The notes under the pieces were generated by a model. It had not been told where the DNA came from. It made no database searches and saw only the letters and a program-made list of their open reading frames with translations. From Halisarca cf. caerulea (taxonomy: Eukaryota > Porifera > Demospongiae > Chondrillida > Halisarcidae): a DNA stretch of 64,000 bases. This document shows positions 35,041-49,500 of this stretch, one piece after another. The stretch is taken from assembly GCA_963170055.1 (NCBI GenBank), contig CAUJGJ010000394.1:1-64000 (forward strand). The letters run 5' to 3'. The position numbers were made by a program, and so were the translations under genes. Each line of letters opens with the position of its first letter. The stretch's first letter is position 1.

Positions 35041-38000
35041 TATTTGGCACTAGCACCACGCACATTCCCAGTGGACACACATGACCTTTCTAAAGTGCTG
35101 TGGGCGTATTTGTGTAGTTTTGGATATGCTGGTGCTAATACCAATATTTGGCACTAGCACCACGCACATTCCCAGTGGACACACATGACCTTTCTGAAGT
35201 GCTGCGGACGTATTTGTGTAGTGTTGGATATGCTGGTGCTAATACCAATATTTGGCACTAGCACCACGCACATTCCCAGTGGACACACATGACCTTTCTA
35301 AAGTGCTGTGGGCGTATTTGAGTAGTGTTGGATATGCTGGTGCTAATACCAATACTTGGAACTAGCACCACGCACATTCCCAGTGGACACACATGACCTT
35401 TCTGAAGTGCTGCGGGCGTATTTGTGTAGTGTTGGATATGCTGGTGCTAATACCAATATTTGGCACTAGCACCACGCACATTCCCAGTGGACACACATGA
35501 CCTTTCTGAAGTGCTGTGGGCGTATTTGTGTAGTGTTGGATATGCTGGTGCTAATACCAATATTTGGCACTAGCACCACGCACATTCCCAGTGGACACAC
35601 ATGACCTTTCTGAAGTGCTGTGGGCGTATTGGTGTAGTGTTGGATATGCTGGTGCTAATACCAATATTTGGCACTAGCACCATGCACATTCCCAGGGACA
35701 CACATGACCTTTCTGAAGTGCTGCGGGCGTATTTCTGTAGTGTTGGATATGCTGGTGCTAATACCAATATTTGGCACTAGCACCACGCACATTCCCAGTG
35801 GACACACATGACCTTTCTGAAGTGCTGCGGGCGTATTTGTGTAGTGTTGGATATGCTGGTGCTAATACCAATATTTGGCACTAGCACAACGCACATTCCC
35901 AGTGGACACACATGACCTTTCTAAAGTGCTGTGGGCGTATTTGAGAAGTGTTGGATATGCTGGTGCAAATACCAATACTTGGAACTAGCACCACGCACAT
36001 TCCCAGTGGACACACATGACCTTTCTGAAGTGCTGTGGGCGTATTTGTGTAGTGTTGGATATGCAAGTGTTAATACCAATATTTGGCACTAGCACCACGC
36101 ACATTCCCAGTGGACACACATGACCTTTCTGAAGTGCTGTGGGCGTATTTGTGTAGTGTTGGATATGCTGGTGCTAATACCAATATTTGGCACTAGCACC
36201 AAGAACATTCCCAGTGGACACACATGACCTTTCTGAGGTGCTGAGGGCGTATTTGTGTAGTGTTGGATATGCTTGTTCTAATTACAATATTTGGCACTAG
36301 CACCACGCACATTCCCAGTGGACACACATGACCTTTCTGAAGTGCTGCGGGCGTATTTGTGTAGTGTTGGATATGCTGGTGCTAATAAAAATATTTGGCA
36401 CTAGCACCATGCACATTCCCAGTGGACACACATCAAGTTTCTTAACTACTGTGGGCGTATTTGTGTAATGTTGGATATGCTGGTGCTAATACCAATATTT
36501 GGAACTAGCACCACGCACATTCCCAGTGGACACACATGACCTTTCTGATGTGCTGAGGGCGTATTTGTGTAGTGTTGGATATGTTGGTGCTAATACCAAT
36601 ATTTGGCACTAGCACCACGCACATTCACAGTGGACACACATGAAGTTTACGAAGTGCAGTGGGTGTATTTATGTAGTGCTGGATATGCTGGTGCTAATAC
36701 CAATATTTGGCACTAGTACCACGCTTATTCCTAGTGGACACACAAGAAGTTTCTGAAGATCTGTGGGCGTATTTGTGTAGTGTTGAATATGTTGGTGCTA
36801 ATAAAAATATTTGGTAATAGCACCATGCACATTCCCAATTGACACACATGAAGTTTCTGAAGTGCTGTGGGCGTTTTTGTGCAATGTGGGATATACTGGT
36901 GCTAATACCAATATTTGGCACTAGCACCACGCACATTCCCAGTGGACACACATGAACTTTCTGAAGTGCTGCGGGCGTATTTGTGTAGATTTGGATATGC
37001 TGGTGTCTATACCAATATTTGGCACTAGCACCACGCACATTCCCAGTGGACACACATGACCTTTCTGAAGTGCTGCGGGCGTATTTGTGTAGTGTTGGAT
37101 ATGCTGGTGCTAATACCAATATTTGGCACTAGCACCACGCACATTCCCAGTGGACACACATGACCTTTCTGAAGTGCTGCGGGCGTATTTGTGTAGTGTT
37201 GGATATGCTGGTGCTAATACCAATATTTGGCACTAGCACCACGCACATTTCCAGTGGACACACATGACCTTTCTGAAGTGCTGCGGGCGTATTTGTGTAG
37301 TGTTGGATATGCTGGTGCTAATACCAATATTTGGCACTAGCACCACGCACATTCCCAGTGGACACACATGACCTTTCCGAAGTGCTGCGGGCGTATTTGT
37401 GTAGTGTTGGATATGCTGGTGCTAATACCAATATTTGGCACTAGCACCACGCACATTTCCAGTGGACACACATGACCTTTCTGAAGTGCTGCGGGCGTAT
37501 TTGTGTAGTGTTGGATATGCTGGTGCTAATACCAATATTTGGCACTAGCACCACGCACATTCCCAGTGGACACACATGACCTTTCTGAAGTGCTGCGGGC
37601 GTATTTGTGTAGTGTTGGATATGCTGGTGCTAATACCAATATTTGGCACTAGCACCACGCACATTTCCAGTGGACACACATGACCTTTCTGAAGTGCTGC
37701 GGGCGTATTTGTGTAGTGTTGGATATGCTGGTGCTAATACCAATATTTGGCACTAGCACCACGCACATTCCCAGTGGACACACATGACCTTTCTGAAGTG
37801 CTGCGGGCGTATTTGTGTAGTGTTGGATATGCTGGTGCTAATACCAATATTTGGCACTAGCACCACGCACATTCCCAGTGGACACACATGACCTTTCTGA
37901 AGTGCTGAGGGCGTATTTGTGTAGTGTTGGATATGCTGGTGCTAATAAAAATATTTGGCACTAGCACCATGCACATTCCCAGTGGACACACATCAAGTTT

Positions 38001-40333
38001 CTTAACTACTGTGGGCGTATTTGTGTAATGTTGGATATGCTGGTGCTAATACCAATATTTGGCACTAGCACCACGCACATTCCCAGTGGACACACATGAC
38101 CTTTCTGATGTGCTGAGGGCGTATTTGTGTAGTGTTGGATATGTTGGTGCTAATACCAATATTTGGCACTAGCACCACGCACATTCACAGTGGACACACA
38201 TGAAGTTTACGAAGTGCAGTGGGTGTATTTATGTAGTGCTGGATACGCTGGTGCTAATACCAATATTTGGCACTAGTACCACGCTTATTCCTAGTGGACA
38301 CACAAGAAGTTTCTGAAGATCTGTGGGCGTATTTGTGTAGTGTTGAATATGTTGGTGCTAATAAAAATATTTGGTAATAGCACCATGCACATTCCCAATT
38401 GACACACATGAAGTTTCTGAAGTGCTGTGGGCGTTTTTGTGCAATGTGGGATATACTGGTGCTAATACCAATATTTGGCACTAGCACCACGCACATTCCC
38501 AGTGGACACACATGACCTTTCTGAAGTGCTGTGGGCGTATTTGTGTAGTGTTGGATATGCTGGTGCTAATACCAATATTTGGAACTAACACCAAGCATAT
38601 TCCCAGTGGACACACATGAAGTTTCTGAAGTGCTGTGGGCGTATGTGTGTAGTGTTGGATATGCTGGTGCTAATACCAATATTTGGCACTAGCACCACGC
38701 ACATTCCCAGGGACACACATGACCTTTCTGAAGTGCTGCGGGCGTATTTGTGTAGTGTTGGATATGCTGGTGCTAATACCAATATTTGGCACTAGCACCA
38801 CGCACATTCCCAGTGGACACACATGACCTTTCTAAAGTGCTGTGGGCGTATTTGTGTAGTTTTGGATATGCTGGTGCTAATACCAATATTTGGCACTAGC
38901 ACCACGCACATTCCCAGTGGACACACATGACCTTTCTGAAGTGCTGCGGACGTATTTGTGTAGTGTTGGATATGCTGGTGCTAATACCAATATTTGGCAC
39001 TAGCACCACGCACATTCCCAGTGGACACACATGACCTTTCTAAAGTGCTGTGGGCGTATTTGAGTAGTGTTGGATATGCTGGTGCTAATACCAATACTTG
39101 GAACTAGCACCACGCACATTCCCAGTGGACACACATGACCTTTCTGAAGTGCTGCGGGCGTATTTGTGTAGTGTTGGATATGCTGGTGCTAATACCAATA
39201 TTTGGCACTAGCACCACGCACATTCCCAGTGGACACACATGACCTTTCTGAAGTGCTGTGGGCGTATTTGTGTAGTGTTGGATATGCTGGTGCTAATACC
39301 AATATTTGGCACTAGCACCACGCACATTCCCAGTGGACACACATGACCTTTCTGAAGTGCTGTGGGCGTATTGGTGTAGTGTTGGATATGCTGGTGCTAA
39401 TACCAATATTTGGCACTAGCACCATGCACATTCCCAGGGACACACATGACCTTTCTGAAGTGCTGCGGGCGTATTTCTGTAGTGTTGGATATGCTGGTGC
39501 TAATACCAATATTTGGCACTAGCACCACGCACATTCCCAGTGGACACACATGACCTTTCTGAAGTGCTGCGGGTGTATTTGTGTAGTGTTGGATATGCTG
39601 GTGCTAATACCAATATTTGGCACTAGCACAACGCACATTCCCAGTGGACACACATGACCTTTCTAAAGTGCTGTGGGCGTATTTGAGAAGTGTTGGATAT
39701 GCTGGTGCAAATACCAATACTTGGAACTAGCACCACGCACATTCCCAGTGGACACACATGACCTTTCTGAAGTGCTGTGGGCGTATTTGTGTAGTGTTGG
39801 ATATGCAAGTGTTAATACCAATATTTGGCACTAGCACCACGCACATTCCCAGTGGACACACATGACCTTTCTGAAGTGCTGTGGGCGTATTTGTGTAGTG
39901 TTGGATATGCTGGTGCTAATACCAATATTTGGCACTAGCACCAAGAACATTCCCAGTGGACACACATGACCTTTCTGAGGTGCTGAGGGCGTATTTGTGT
40001 AGTGTTGGATATGCTTGTTCTAATTACAATATTTGGCACTAGCACCACGCACATTCCCAGTGGACACACATGACCTTTCTGAAGTGCTGCGGGCGTATTT
40101 GTGTAGTGTTGGATATGCTGGTGCTAATAAAAATATTTGGCACTAGCACCATGCACATTCCCAGTGGACACACATCAAGTTTCTTAACTACTGTGGGCGT
40201 ATTTGTGTAATGTTGGATATGCTGGTGCTAATACCAATATTTGGCACTAGCACCACGCACATTCCCAGTGGACACACATGACCTTTCTGAAGTGCTGTGG
40301 GCGTATTTGTGTAGTGTTGGATATGCTGGTGCT

Positions 40334-41172
40334 AAGAACAATATTTGGCACTAGCACCACGCACATTCACAATTGACACACATGAAGTTTCTGAAGTGAA
40401 GTGGGCGTTTTTGTGCAGTGTGTTATATGCTGGTGCTAATACCAATATTTGGCACTAGCACCACGCACATTCCCAGTGGAAACACATGAAGTTTCTGAAG
40501 TGCTGTGAGAATATTTGTGCAGTGTTGGATATGCTGGTGCTAAGACCAATATTTGGCACTAGCACCACGCACATTCCCAGTGGACACACATGAAGTGACT
40601 GAAGTGCTGTGGGTGTATTTGAGTAGTGTTGGATATGCTGGTGCTAATACCAATACTTCGCACTAGCACCACGCACATTCCCAGTGGACACACATGAAGT
40701 TTCTGAAGTACTGTGAGCGTATTTGAGTAGTGTTGGATATGCTGGTGCTAATACTAATATTTGGTAATAGCACCACGCACATTCCCAATTGACACACATG
40801 AAGTTTCTGAAGTGCTGTGAGCGTATTTGTGTAGTGTTGGATATGCTGGTGCTAATACCAATATTTGGTAAAAGCACCACGCACTTTCCTAGTTGACACA
40901 CTTGAAGTTCCTGAAGTGCTGTGGGCGTATTTGTGTAGTGTTGGATATGCTGGTGCTAATACCAATATTTGGAACTAACACCAAGCATATTCCCAGTGGA
41001 CACACATGAAGTTTCTGAAGTGCTGTGGGCGTATGTGTGTAGTGTTGGATATGCTGGTGCTAATACCAATATTTGGCACTAGCACCACGCACATTCCCAG
41101 GGACACACATGACCTTTCTGAAGTGCTGCGGGCGTATTTGTGTAGTGTTGGATATGCTGGTGCTAATACCAA
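40334..41172 (+). repeat. 839-bp cassette, copy 7
   Basis: Lies in copy B, 6132 bp after copy 6. It has a private GTGCAGTGTTGG in the GTGAGAATATTTG monomer. Confidence 0.92.
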
Positions 41173-44100
41173 TATTTGGCACTAGCACCACGCACATTCC
41201 CAGTGGACACACATGACCTTTCTAAAGTGCTGTGGGCGTATTTGTGTAGTTTTGGATATGCTGGTGCTAATACCAATATTTGGCACTAGCACCACGCACA
41301 TTCCCAGTGGACACACATGACCTTTCTGAAGTGCTGCGGACGTATTTGTGTAGTGTTGGATATGCTGGTGCTAATACCAATATTTGGCACTAGCACCACG
41401 CACATTCCCAGTGGACACACATGACCTTTCTAAAGTGCTGTGGGCGTATTTGAGTAGTGTTGGATATGCTGGTGCTAATACCAATACTTGGAACTAGCAC
41501 CACGCACATTCCCAGTGGACACACATGACCTTTCTGAAGTGCTGCGGGCGTATTTGTGTAGTGTTGGATATGCTGGTGCTAATACCAATATTTGGCACTA
41601 GCACCACGCACATTCCCAGTGGACACACATGACCTTTCTGAAGTGCTGTGGGCGTATTGGTGTAGTGTTGGATATGCTGGTGCTAATACCAATATTTGGC
41701 ACTAGCACCATGCACATTCCCAGGGACACACATGACCTTTCTGAAGTGCTGCGGGCGTATTTGTGTAGTGTTGGATATGCTGGTGCTAATACCAATATTT
41801 GGCACTAGCACCACGCACATTCCCAGTGGACACACATGACCTTTCTGAAGTGCTGCGGGTGTATTTGTGTAGTGTTGGATATGCTGGTGCTAATACCAAT
41901 ATTTGGCACTAGCACAACGCACATTCCCAGTGGACACACATGACCTTTCTAAAGTGCTGTGGGCGTATTTGAGAAGTGTTGGATATGCTGGTGCAAATAC
42001 CAATACTTGGAACTAGCACCACGCACATTCCCAGTGGACACACATGACCTTTCTGAAGTGCTGTGGGCGTATTTGTGTAGTGTTGGATATGCAAGTGTTA
42101 ATACCAATATTTGGCACTAGCACCACGCACATTCCCAGTGGACACACATGACCTTTCTGAAGTGCTGTGGGCGTATTTGTGTAGTGTTGGATATGCTGGT
42201 GCTAATACCAATATTTGGCACTAGCACCAAGAACATTCCCAGTGGACACACATGACCTTTCTGAGGTGCTGAGGGCGTATTTGTGTAGTGTTGGATATGC
42301 TTGTTCTAATTACAATATTTGGCACTAGCACCACGCACATTCCCAGTGGACACACATGACCTTTCTGAAGTGCTGCGGGCGTATTTGTGTAGTGTTGGAT
42401 ATGCTGGTGCTAATAAAAATATTTGGCACTAGCACCATGCACATTCCCAGTGGACACACATCAAGTTTCTTAACTACTGTGGGCGTATTTGTGTAATGTT
42501 GGATATGCTGGTGCTAATACCAATATTTGGAACTAGCACCACGCACATTCCCAGTGGACACACATGACCTTTCTGATGTGCTGAGGGCGTATTTGTGTAG
42601 TGTTGGATATGTTGGTGCTAATACCAATATTTGGCACTAGCACCACGCACATTCACAGTGGACACACATGAAGTTTACGAAGTGCAGTGGGTGTATTTAT
42701 GTAGTGCTGGATATGCTGGTGCTAATACCAATATTTGGCACTAGTACCACGCTTATTCCTAGTGGACACACAAGAAGTTTCTGAAGATCTGTGGGCGTAT
42801 TTGTGTAGTGTTGAATATGTTGGTGCTAATAAAAATATTTGGTAATAGCACCATGCACATTCCCAATTGACACACATGAAGTTTCTGAAGTGCTGTGGGC
42901 GTTTTTGTGCAATGTGGGATATACTGGTGCTAATACCAATATTTGGCACTAGCACCACGCACATTCCCAGTGGACACACATGAACTTTCTGAAGTGCTGC
43001 GGGCGTATTTGTGTAGATTTGGATATGCTGGTGCCTATACCAATATTTGGCACTAGCACCACGCACATTCCCAGTGGACACACATGACCTTTCTGAAGTG
43101 CTGCGGGCGTATTTGTGTAGTGTTGGATATGCTGGTGCTAATACCAATATTTGGCACTAGCACCACGCACATTCCCAGTGGACACACATGACCTTTCTGA
43201 AGTGCTGCGGGCGTATTTGTGTAGTGTTGGATATGCTGGTGCTAATACCAATATTTGGCACTAGCACCACGCACATTTCCAGTGGACACACATGACCTTT
43301 CTGAAGTGCTGCGGGCGTATTTGTGTAGTGTTGGATATGCTGGTGCTAATACCAATATTTGGCACTAGCACCACGCACATTTCCAGTGGACACACATGAC
43401 CTTTCTGAAGTGCTGCGGGCGTATTTGTGTAGTGTTGGATATGCTGGTGCTAATACCAATATTTGGCACTAGCACCACGCACATTCCCAGTGGACACACA
43501 TGACCTTTCTGAAGTGCTGCGGGCGTATTTGTGTAGTGTTGGATATGCTGGTGCTAATACCAATATTTGGCACTAGCACCACGCACATTTCCAGTGGACA
43601 CACATGACCTTTCTGAAGTGCTGCGGGCGTATTTGTGTAGTGTTGGATATGCTGGTGCTAATACCAATATTTGGCACTAGCACCACGCACATTCCCAGTG
43701 GACACACATGACCTTTCTGAAGTGCTGCGGGCGTATTTGTGTAGTGTTGGATATGCTGGTGCTAATACCAATATTTGGCACTAGCACCACGCACATTCCC
43801 AGTGGACACACATGACCTTTCTGAAGTGCTGAGGGCGTATTTGTGTAGTGTTGGATATGCTGGTGCTAATAAAAATATTTGGCACTAGCACCATGCACAT
43901 TCCCAGTGGACACACATCAAGTTTCTTAACTACTGTGGGCGTATTTGTGTAATGTTGGATATGCTGGTGCTAATACCAATATTTGGCACTAGCACCACGC
44001 ACATTCCCAGTGGACACACATGACCTTTCTGATGTGCTGAGGGCGTATTTGTGTAGTGTTGGATATGTTGGTGCTAATACCAATATTTGGCACTAGCACC

Positions 44101-46589
44101 ACGCACATTCACAGTGGACACACATGAAGTTTACGAAGTGCAGTGGGTGTATTTATGTAGTGCTGGATACGCTGGTGCTAATACCAATATTTGGCACTAG
44201 TACCACGCTTATTCCTAGTGGACACACAAGAAGTTTCTGAAGATCTGTGGGCGTATTTGTGTAGTGTTGAATATGTTGGTGCTAATAAAAATATTTGGTA
44301 ATAGCACCATGCACATTCCCAATTGACACACATGAAGTTTCTGAAGTGCTGTGGGCGTTTTTGTGCAATGTGGGATATACTGGTGCTAATACCAATATTT
44401 GGCACTAGCACCACGCACATTCCCAGTGGACACACATGACCTTTCTGAAGTGCTGTGGGCGTATTTGTGTAGTGTTGGATATGCTTGTTCTAATTACAAT
44501 ATTTGGCACTAGCACCACGCACATTCCCAGTGGACACACATGACCTTTCTGAAGTGCTGCGGGCGTATTTGTGTAGTGTTGGATATGCTGATGCTAATAC
44601 CAATATTTGGCACTAGCACCACGCACATTCCCAGTGGACACACATGACCTTTCTGAAGTGCTGTGGGCGTATTTGTGTAGTGTTGGATATGCTTGTTCTA
44701 ATAACAATATTTGGCACTAGCACCACGCACATTCCCAGTGGACACACATGACCTTTCTGAGGTGCTGAGGGCGTATTTGTGTAGTGATGGATATGCTGGT
44801 GTTAATACCAATATTTGGCACTAGCACCACGCACATTCCCAGTGGACACACATGACCTTTCTAAAGTGCTGTGGGCGTATTTGAGTAGTGTTGGATATGC
44901 TGGTGCTAATACCAATACTTGGAACTAGCACCACGCACATTCCCAGTGGACACACATGACCTTTCTGAAGTGCTGCGGGCGTATTTGTGTAGTGTTGGAT
45001 ATGCTGGTGCTAATACCAATATTTGGCACTAGCACCACGCACATTCCCAGTGGACACACATGACCTTTCTGAAGTGCTGCGGACGTATTTGTGTAGTGTT
45101 GGATATGCTGGTGCTAATACCAATATTTGGCACTAGCACCACGCACATTCCCAGTGGACACACATGACCTTTCTAAAGTGCTGTGGGCGTATTTGAGTAG
45201 TGTTGGATATGCTGGTGCTAATACCAATACTTGGAACTAGCACCACGCACATTCCCAGTGGACACACATGACCTTTCTGAAGTGCTGCGGGCGTATTTGT
45301 GTAGTGTTGGATATGCTGGTGCTAATACCAATATTTGGCACTAGCACCACGCACATTCCCAGTGGACACACATGACCTTTCTGAAGTGCTGCGGGCGTAT
45401 TTGTGTAGTGTTGGATATGCTGGTGCTAATACCAATATTTGGCACTAGCACCACGCACATTCCCAGTGGACACACATGACCTTTCTGAAGTGCTGAGGGC
45501 GTATTTGTGTAGTTTTGGATATGCTGGTGCTAATAAAAATATTTGGCACTAGCACCATGCACATTCCCAGTGGACACACATCAAGTTTCTTAACTACTGT
45601 GGGCGTATTTGTGTAATGTTGGATATGCTGGTGCTAATACCAATATTTGGCACTAGCACCACGCACATTCCCAGTGGACACACATGACCTTTCTGATGTG
45701 CTGAGGGCGTATTTGTGTAGTGTTGGATATGTTGGTGCTAATACCAATATTTGGCACTAGCACCACGCACATTCACAGTGGACACACATGAAGTTTACGA
45801 AGTGCAGTGGGTGTATTTATGTAGTGCTGGATACGCTGGTGCTAATACCAATATTTGGCACTAGTACCACGCTTATTCCTAGTGGACACACAAGAAGTTT
45901 CTGAAGATCTGTGGGCGTATTTGTGTAGTGTTGAATATGTTGGTGCTAATAAAAATATTTGGTAATAGCACCATGCACATTCCCAATTGACACACATGAA
46001 GTTTCTGAAGTGCTTTGGGCGTTTTTGTGCAATGTGGGATATACTGGTGCTAATACCAATATTTGGCACTAGCACCACGCACATTCCCAGTGGACACACA
46101 TGACCTTTCTGAAGTGCTGTGGGCGTATTTGTGTAGTGTTGGATATGCTTGTTCTAATTACAATATTTGGCACTAGCACCACGCACATTCCCAGTGGACA
46201 CACATGACCTTTCTGAAGTGCTGCGGGCGTATTTGTGTAGTGTTGGATATGCTGATGCTAATACCAATATTTGGCACTAGCACCACGCACATTCCCAGTG
46301 GACACACATGACCTTTCTAAAGTGCTGTGGGCGTATTTGAGAAGTGTTGGATATGCTGGTGCTAATACCTATATTTGGCACTAGCACCACGCACATTCCC
46401 AGTGGACACACATGACCTTTCTGAAGTGCTGTGGGCGTATTTGTGTAGTGTTGGATATGCTTGTTCTAATAGCAATATTTGGCACTAGCACCACGCACAT
46501 TCCCAGTGGACACACATGACCTTTCTGAGGTGCTGAGGGCGTATTTGTGTAGTGATGGATATGCTGGTGTTAATACCAATATTTGGCAC

Positions 46590-49500
46590 TAGCACCACGC
46601 ACATTCCCAGTGGACACACATGAAGTTTGTGAAGTGCTGTGGGCGTATTTGTGTAATGTTGGATATGCTGGTGCTAATACCGATATTTGTCACTAGCACC
46701 ACGCACATTCCCAGTGGACACACATGAAGTTTGTGAAGTGCTGTGGGCGTATTTGTGTAGTGTTGGATATGCTGGTGCCAATACCGATATTTGTCACTAG
46801 CACCACGCACATTCCCAGTGGACACACATGAAGTTTCAGAAGTGCTGTGGGCGCATTTGTGTAGTGTTGGATATGCTGGTGCTAATACCAATATTTGGCA
46901 CTAGCTCCACGCACATTCCCAGTGGACACACATGAATTTTCTGAAGTGCTGTGGGCGTATTTGTGTAGTGTTGGATATGCTGGTGCTAATACCAATATTT
47001 GGCACTAGCACCACGCACATTCCCAGTGGACACACAAAGTTTCTTAACTGCTGTGGGCGTACTTGTGTAGTGTTGGATATGCTGGTGCTAATACCAATAT
47101 TTGGCACTAGCACCACGCACATTCCCAGTGGACACACATGAAGTTTCTGAAGTGCTGTGGGCGTATTTGTGTAGAGTTGGATATGTTGGTGCTAATACCA
47201 ATATTTGGCACTAGCACCACGCACATTCCCAGTGGAACCACATGAAGTTTGTGAAGTGCTGTGGGCGTATTTGTGTAGTGTTGGATGTGCTGGTGCTAAT
47301 ACCGATATTTGTCACTAGCACCACGCACATTCCCAGTGGACACACATGAAGTTTGTGAAGTGCTGTGGGCGTATTTGTGTAGTGTTGGATATGCTGGTGC
47401 TAATACCGATATTTGTCACTAGCACCACGCACATTCCCAGTGGACACACATGAAGTTTGTCAACTGCTGTGGGCGTATTTGTGTAGTTTTTGATTTGCTA
47501 GTGCTAATACCAATTTTTGGCAATAGCACCACGCACATTCCCAGTGGACACACATGTAGTTTCTGAAGTGCTGTGGGCGTATTTGTGTAGTGTTGGATAT
47601 GCTGGTGCTAATACCAATATTTGTCACTAGCACCACGCACATTCCCAGTGGACACACATGAAGTTTCTGAAGTGCTGTGGGCGTATTTGTGTAGTGTTGG
47701 ATATGCTGGTGCTAATACCTATATTTCGCACTAGCACCACACACATTCCCAGTGGACACACATGACCTTTCTGAAGTGCTGTGGGCGTATTTGTGTAGTG
47801 TTGGATATGCTGGTGCTAATACCAATATTTGGCACTAGCACCACGCACATTCCCAGTGGACACACATGAATTTTCTTAACTACTGTGGGCGTATTTGTGT
47901 AGTGTTGGATATGCTGATGCTAATACCAAAATTTGGCACTAGCACCACGCACATTCCCAGTGGACACACATGAAGTTTCTTAACTACTGTGGGCGTATTT
48001 GTGTAATGTTGGATATGCTGGTGCTAATACCAATATTTGGCACTAGCACCACGCACATACCCAGTGGACACACATGAAGTTTCTGAAGTGCTGTGGGCGT
48101 ATTTGTGTAGAGTTGGATATGTTGGTGCTAATACCAATATTTGGCACTAGCACCACGCACATTCCCAGTGGACACACATGAAGTTTGTGAAGTGCTGTGG
48201 GCGTATTTGTGTAGTGTTGGATATGCTGGTGCTAATACCGATATTTGTCACTAGCACCACGCACATTCCCAGTGGACACACATGAAGTTTGTGAAGTGCT
48301 GTGGGCGTATTTGTTTAGTGTTGGATATGCTGGTGCTAATACCGATATTTGTCACTAGCACCACGCACATTCCCAGTGGACACACATGAAGTTTCAGAAG
48401 TGCTGTGGGCGCATTTGTGTAGTGTTGGATATGCTGGTGCTAATACCAATATTTGGCACTAGCACCACGCACATTCCCAGTGGACACACATGAAGTTTCT
48501 GAAGTGCTGTGGGCGTATTTGTGTAGTGTTGGATATGCTGGTGCTAATACCAATATTTGGCACTAGCACCACGCACATTCCCAGTGGACACACAAAGTTT
48601 CTTAACTGCTGAGGGCGTACTTGTGTAGTGTTGGATATGCTGGTGCTAATACCAATATTTGGCACTAGCACCACGCACATACCCAGTGGACACACATGAA
48701 GTTTTTGAAGTGCTGTGGGCGTATTTGTGTAGAGTTGGATATGTTGGTGCTAATACCAATATTTGGCACTAGCACCACGCACATTCCCAGTGGACACACA
48801 TGAAGTTTGTGAAGTGCTGTGGGCGTATTTGTGTAGTGTTGGATATGCTGGTGCTAATACCGATATTTGTCACTAGCACCACGCACATTCCCAGTGGACA
48901 CACATGAAGTTTGTGAAGTGCTGTGGGCGTATTTGTGTAGTGTTGGATATGCTGGTGCCAATACCGATATTTGTCACTAGCACCACGCACATTCCCAGTG
49001 GACACACATGAAGTTTCAGAAGTGCTGTGGGCGCATTTGTGTAGTGTTGGATATGCTGGTGCTAATACCAATATTTGGCACTAGCTCCACGCACATTCCC
49101 AGTGGACACACATGAATTTTCTGAAGTGCTGTGGGCGTATTTGTGTAGTGTTGGATATGCTGGTGCTAATACCAATATTTGGCACTAGCACCACGCACAT
49201 TCCCAGTGGACACACAAAGTTTCTTAACTGCTGTGGGCGTACTTGTGTAGTGTTGGATATGCTGGTGCTAATACCAATATTTGGCACTAGCACCACGCAC
49301 ATTCCCAGTGGACACACATGAAGTTTCTGAAGTGCTGTGGGCGTATTTGTGTAGAGTTGGATATGTTGGTGCTAATACCAAAATTTGGCACTAGCACCAC
49401 GCACATTCCCAGTGGAACCACATGAAGTTTGTGAAGTGCTGTGGGCGTATTTGTGTAGTGTTGGATGTGCTGGTGCTAATACCGATATTTGTCACTAGCA

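Larger units (their letters stand above)
32400..44435 (+). repeat. About 6-kb duplication (two copies, 58-59 monomers)
   Basis: Copy A is about 32.4-38.5 kb, copy B about 38.5-44.4 kb. The offset is 6132 bp (59 monomers, four of them... net minus 4 bases) for markers from 32453 to 34843. It is 6028 bp for markers from 35570 to 36694 and 5924 bp at 38254. Copy B has therefore lost single monomers at two places. This is the largest duplicated unit I can follow. Confidence 0.85.
14032..46099 (+). repeat. Module marked by CACTAGTACCACGCTTATTC, 13 copies
   Basis: A block of about three monomers with CACTAGTACCACGCTTATTC, GAAGATCTGTGGG, TTGGTAATAG[C/A]ACCATGC and GTTTTTGTGCAATGTGGGATAT. It starts at 14032, 18500, 20060, 21204, 22764, 25571, 27131, 28485, 36694, 38254, 42722, 44178 and 45842. 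Spacings recur: 1560 bp (15 monomers) four times and 4468 bp twice (14032 to 18500, and 38254 to 42722). It is absent outside this interval, so it defines the homogenised core. Confidence 0.9.
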
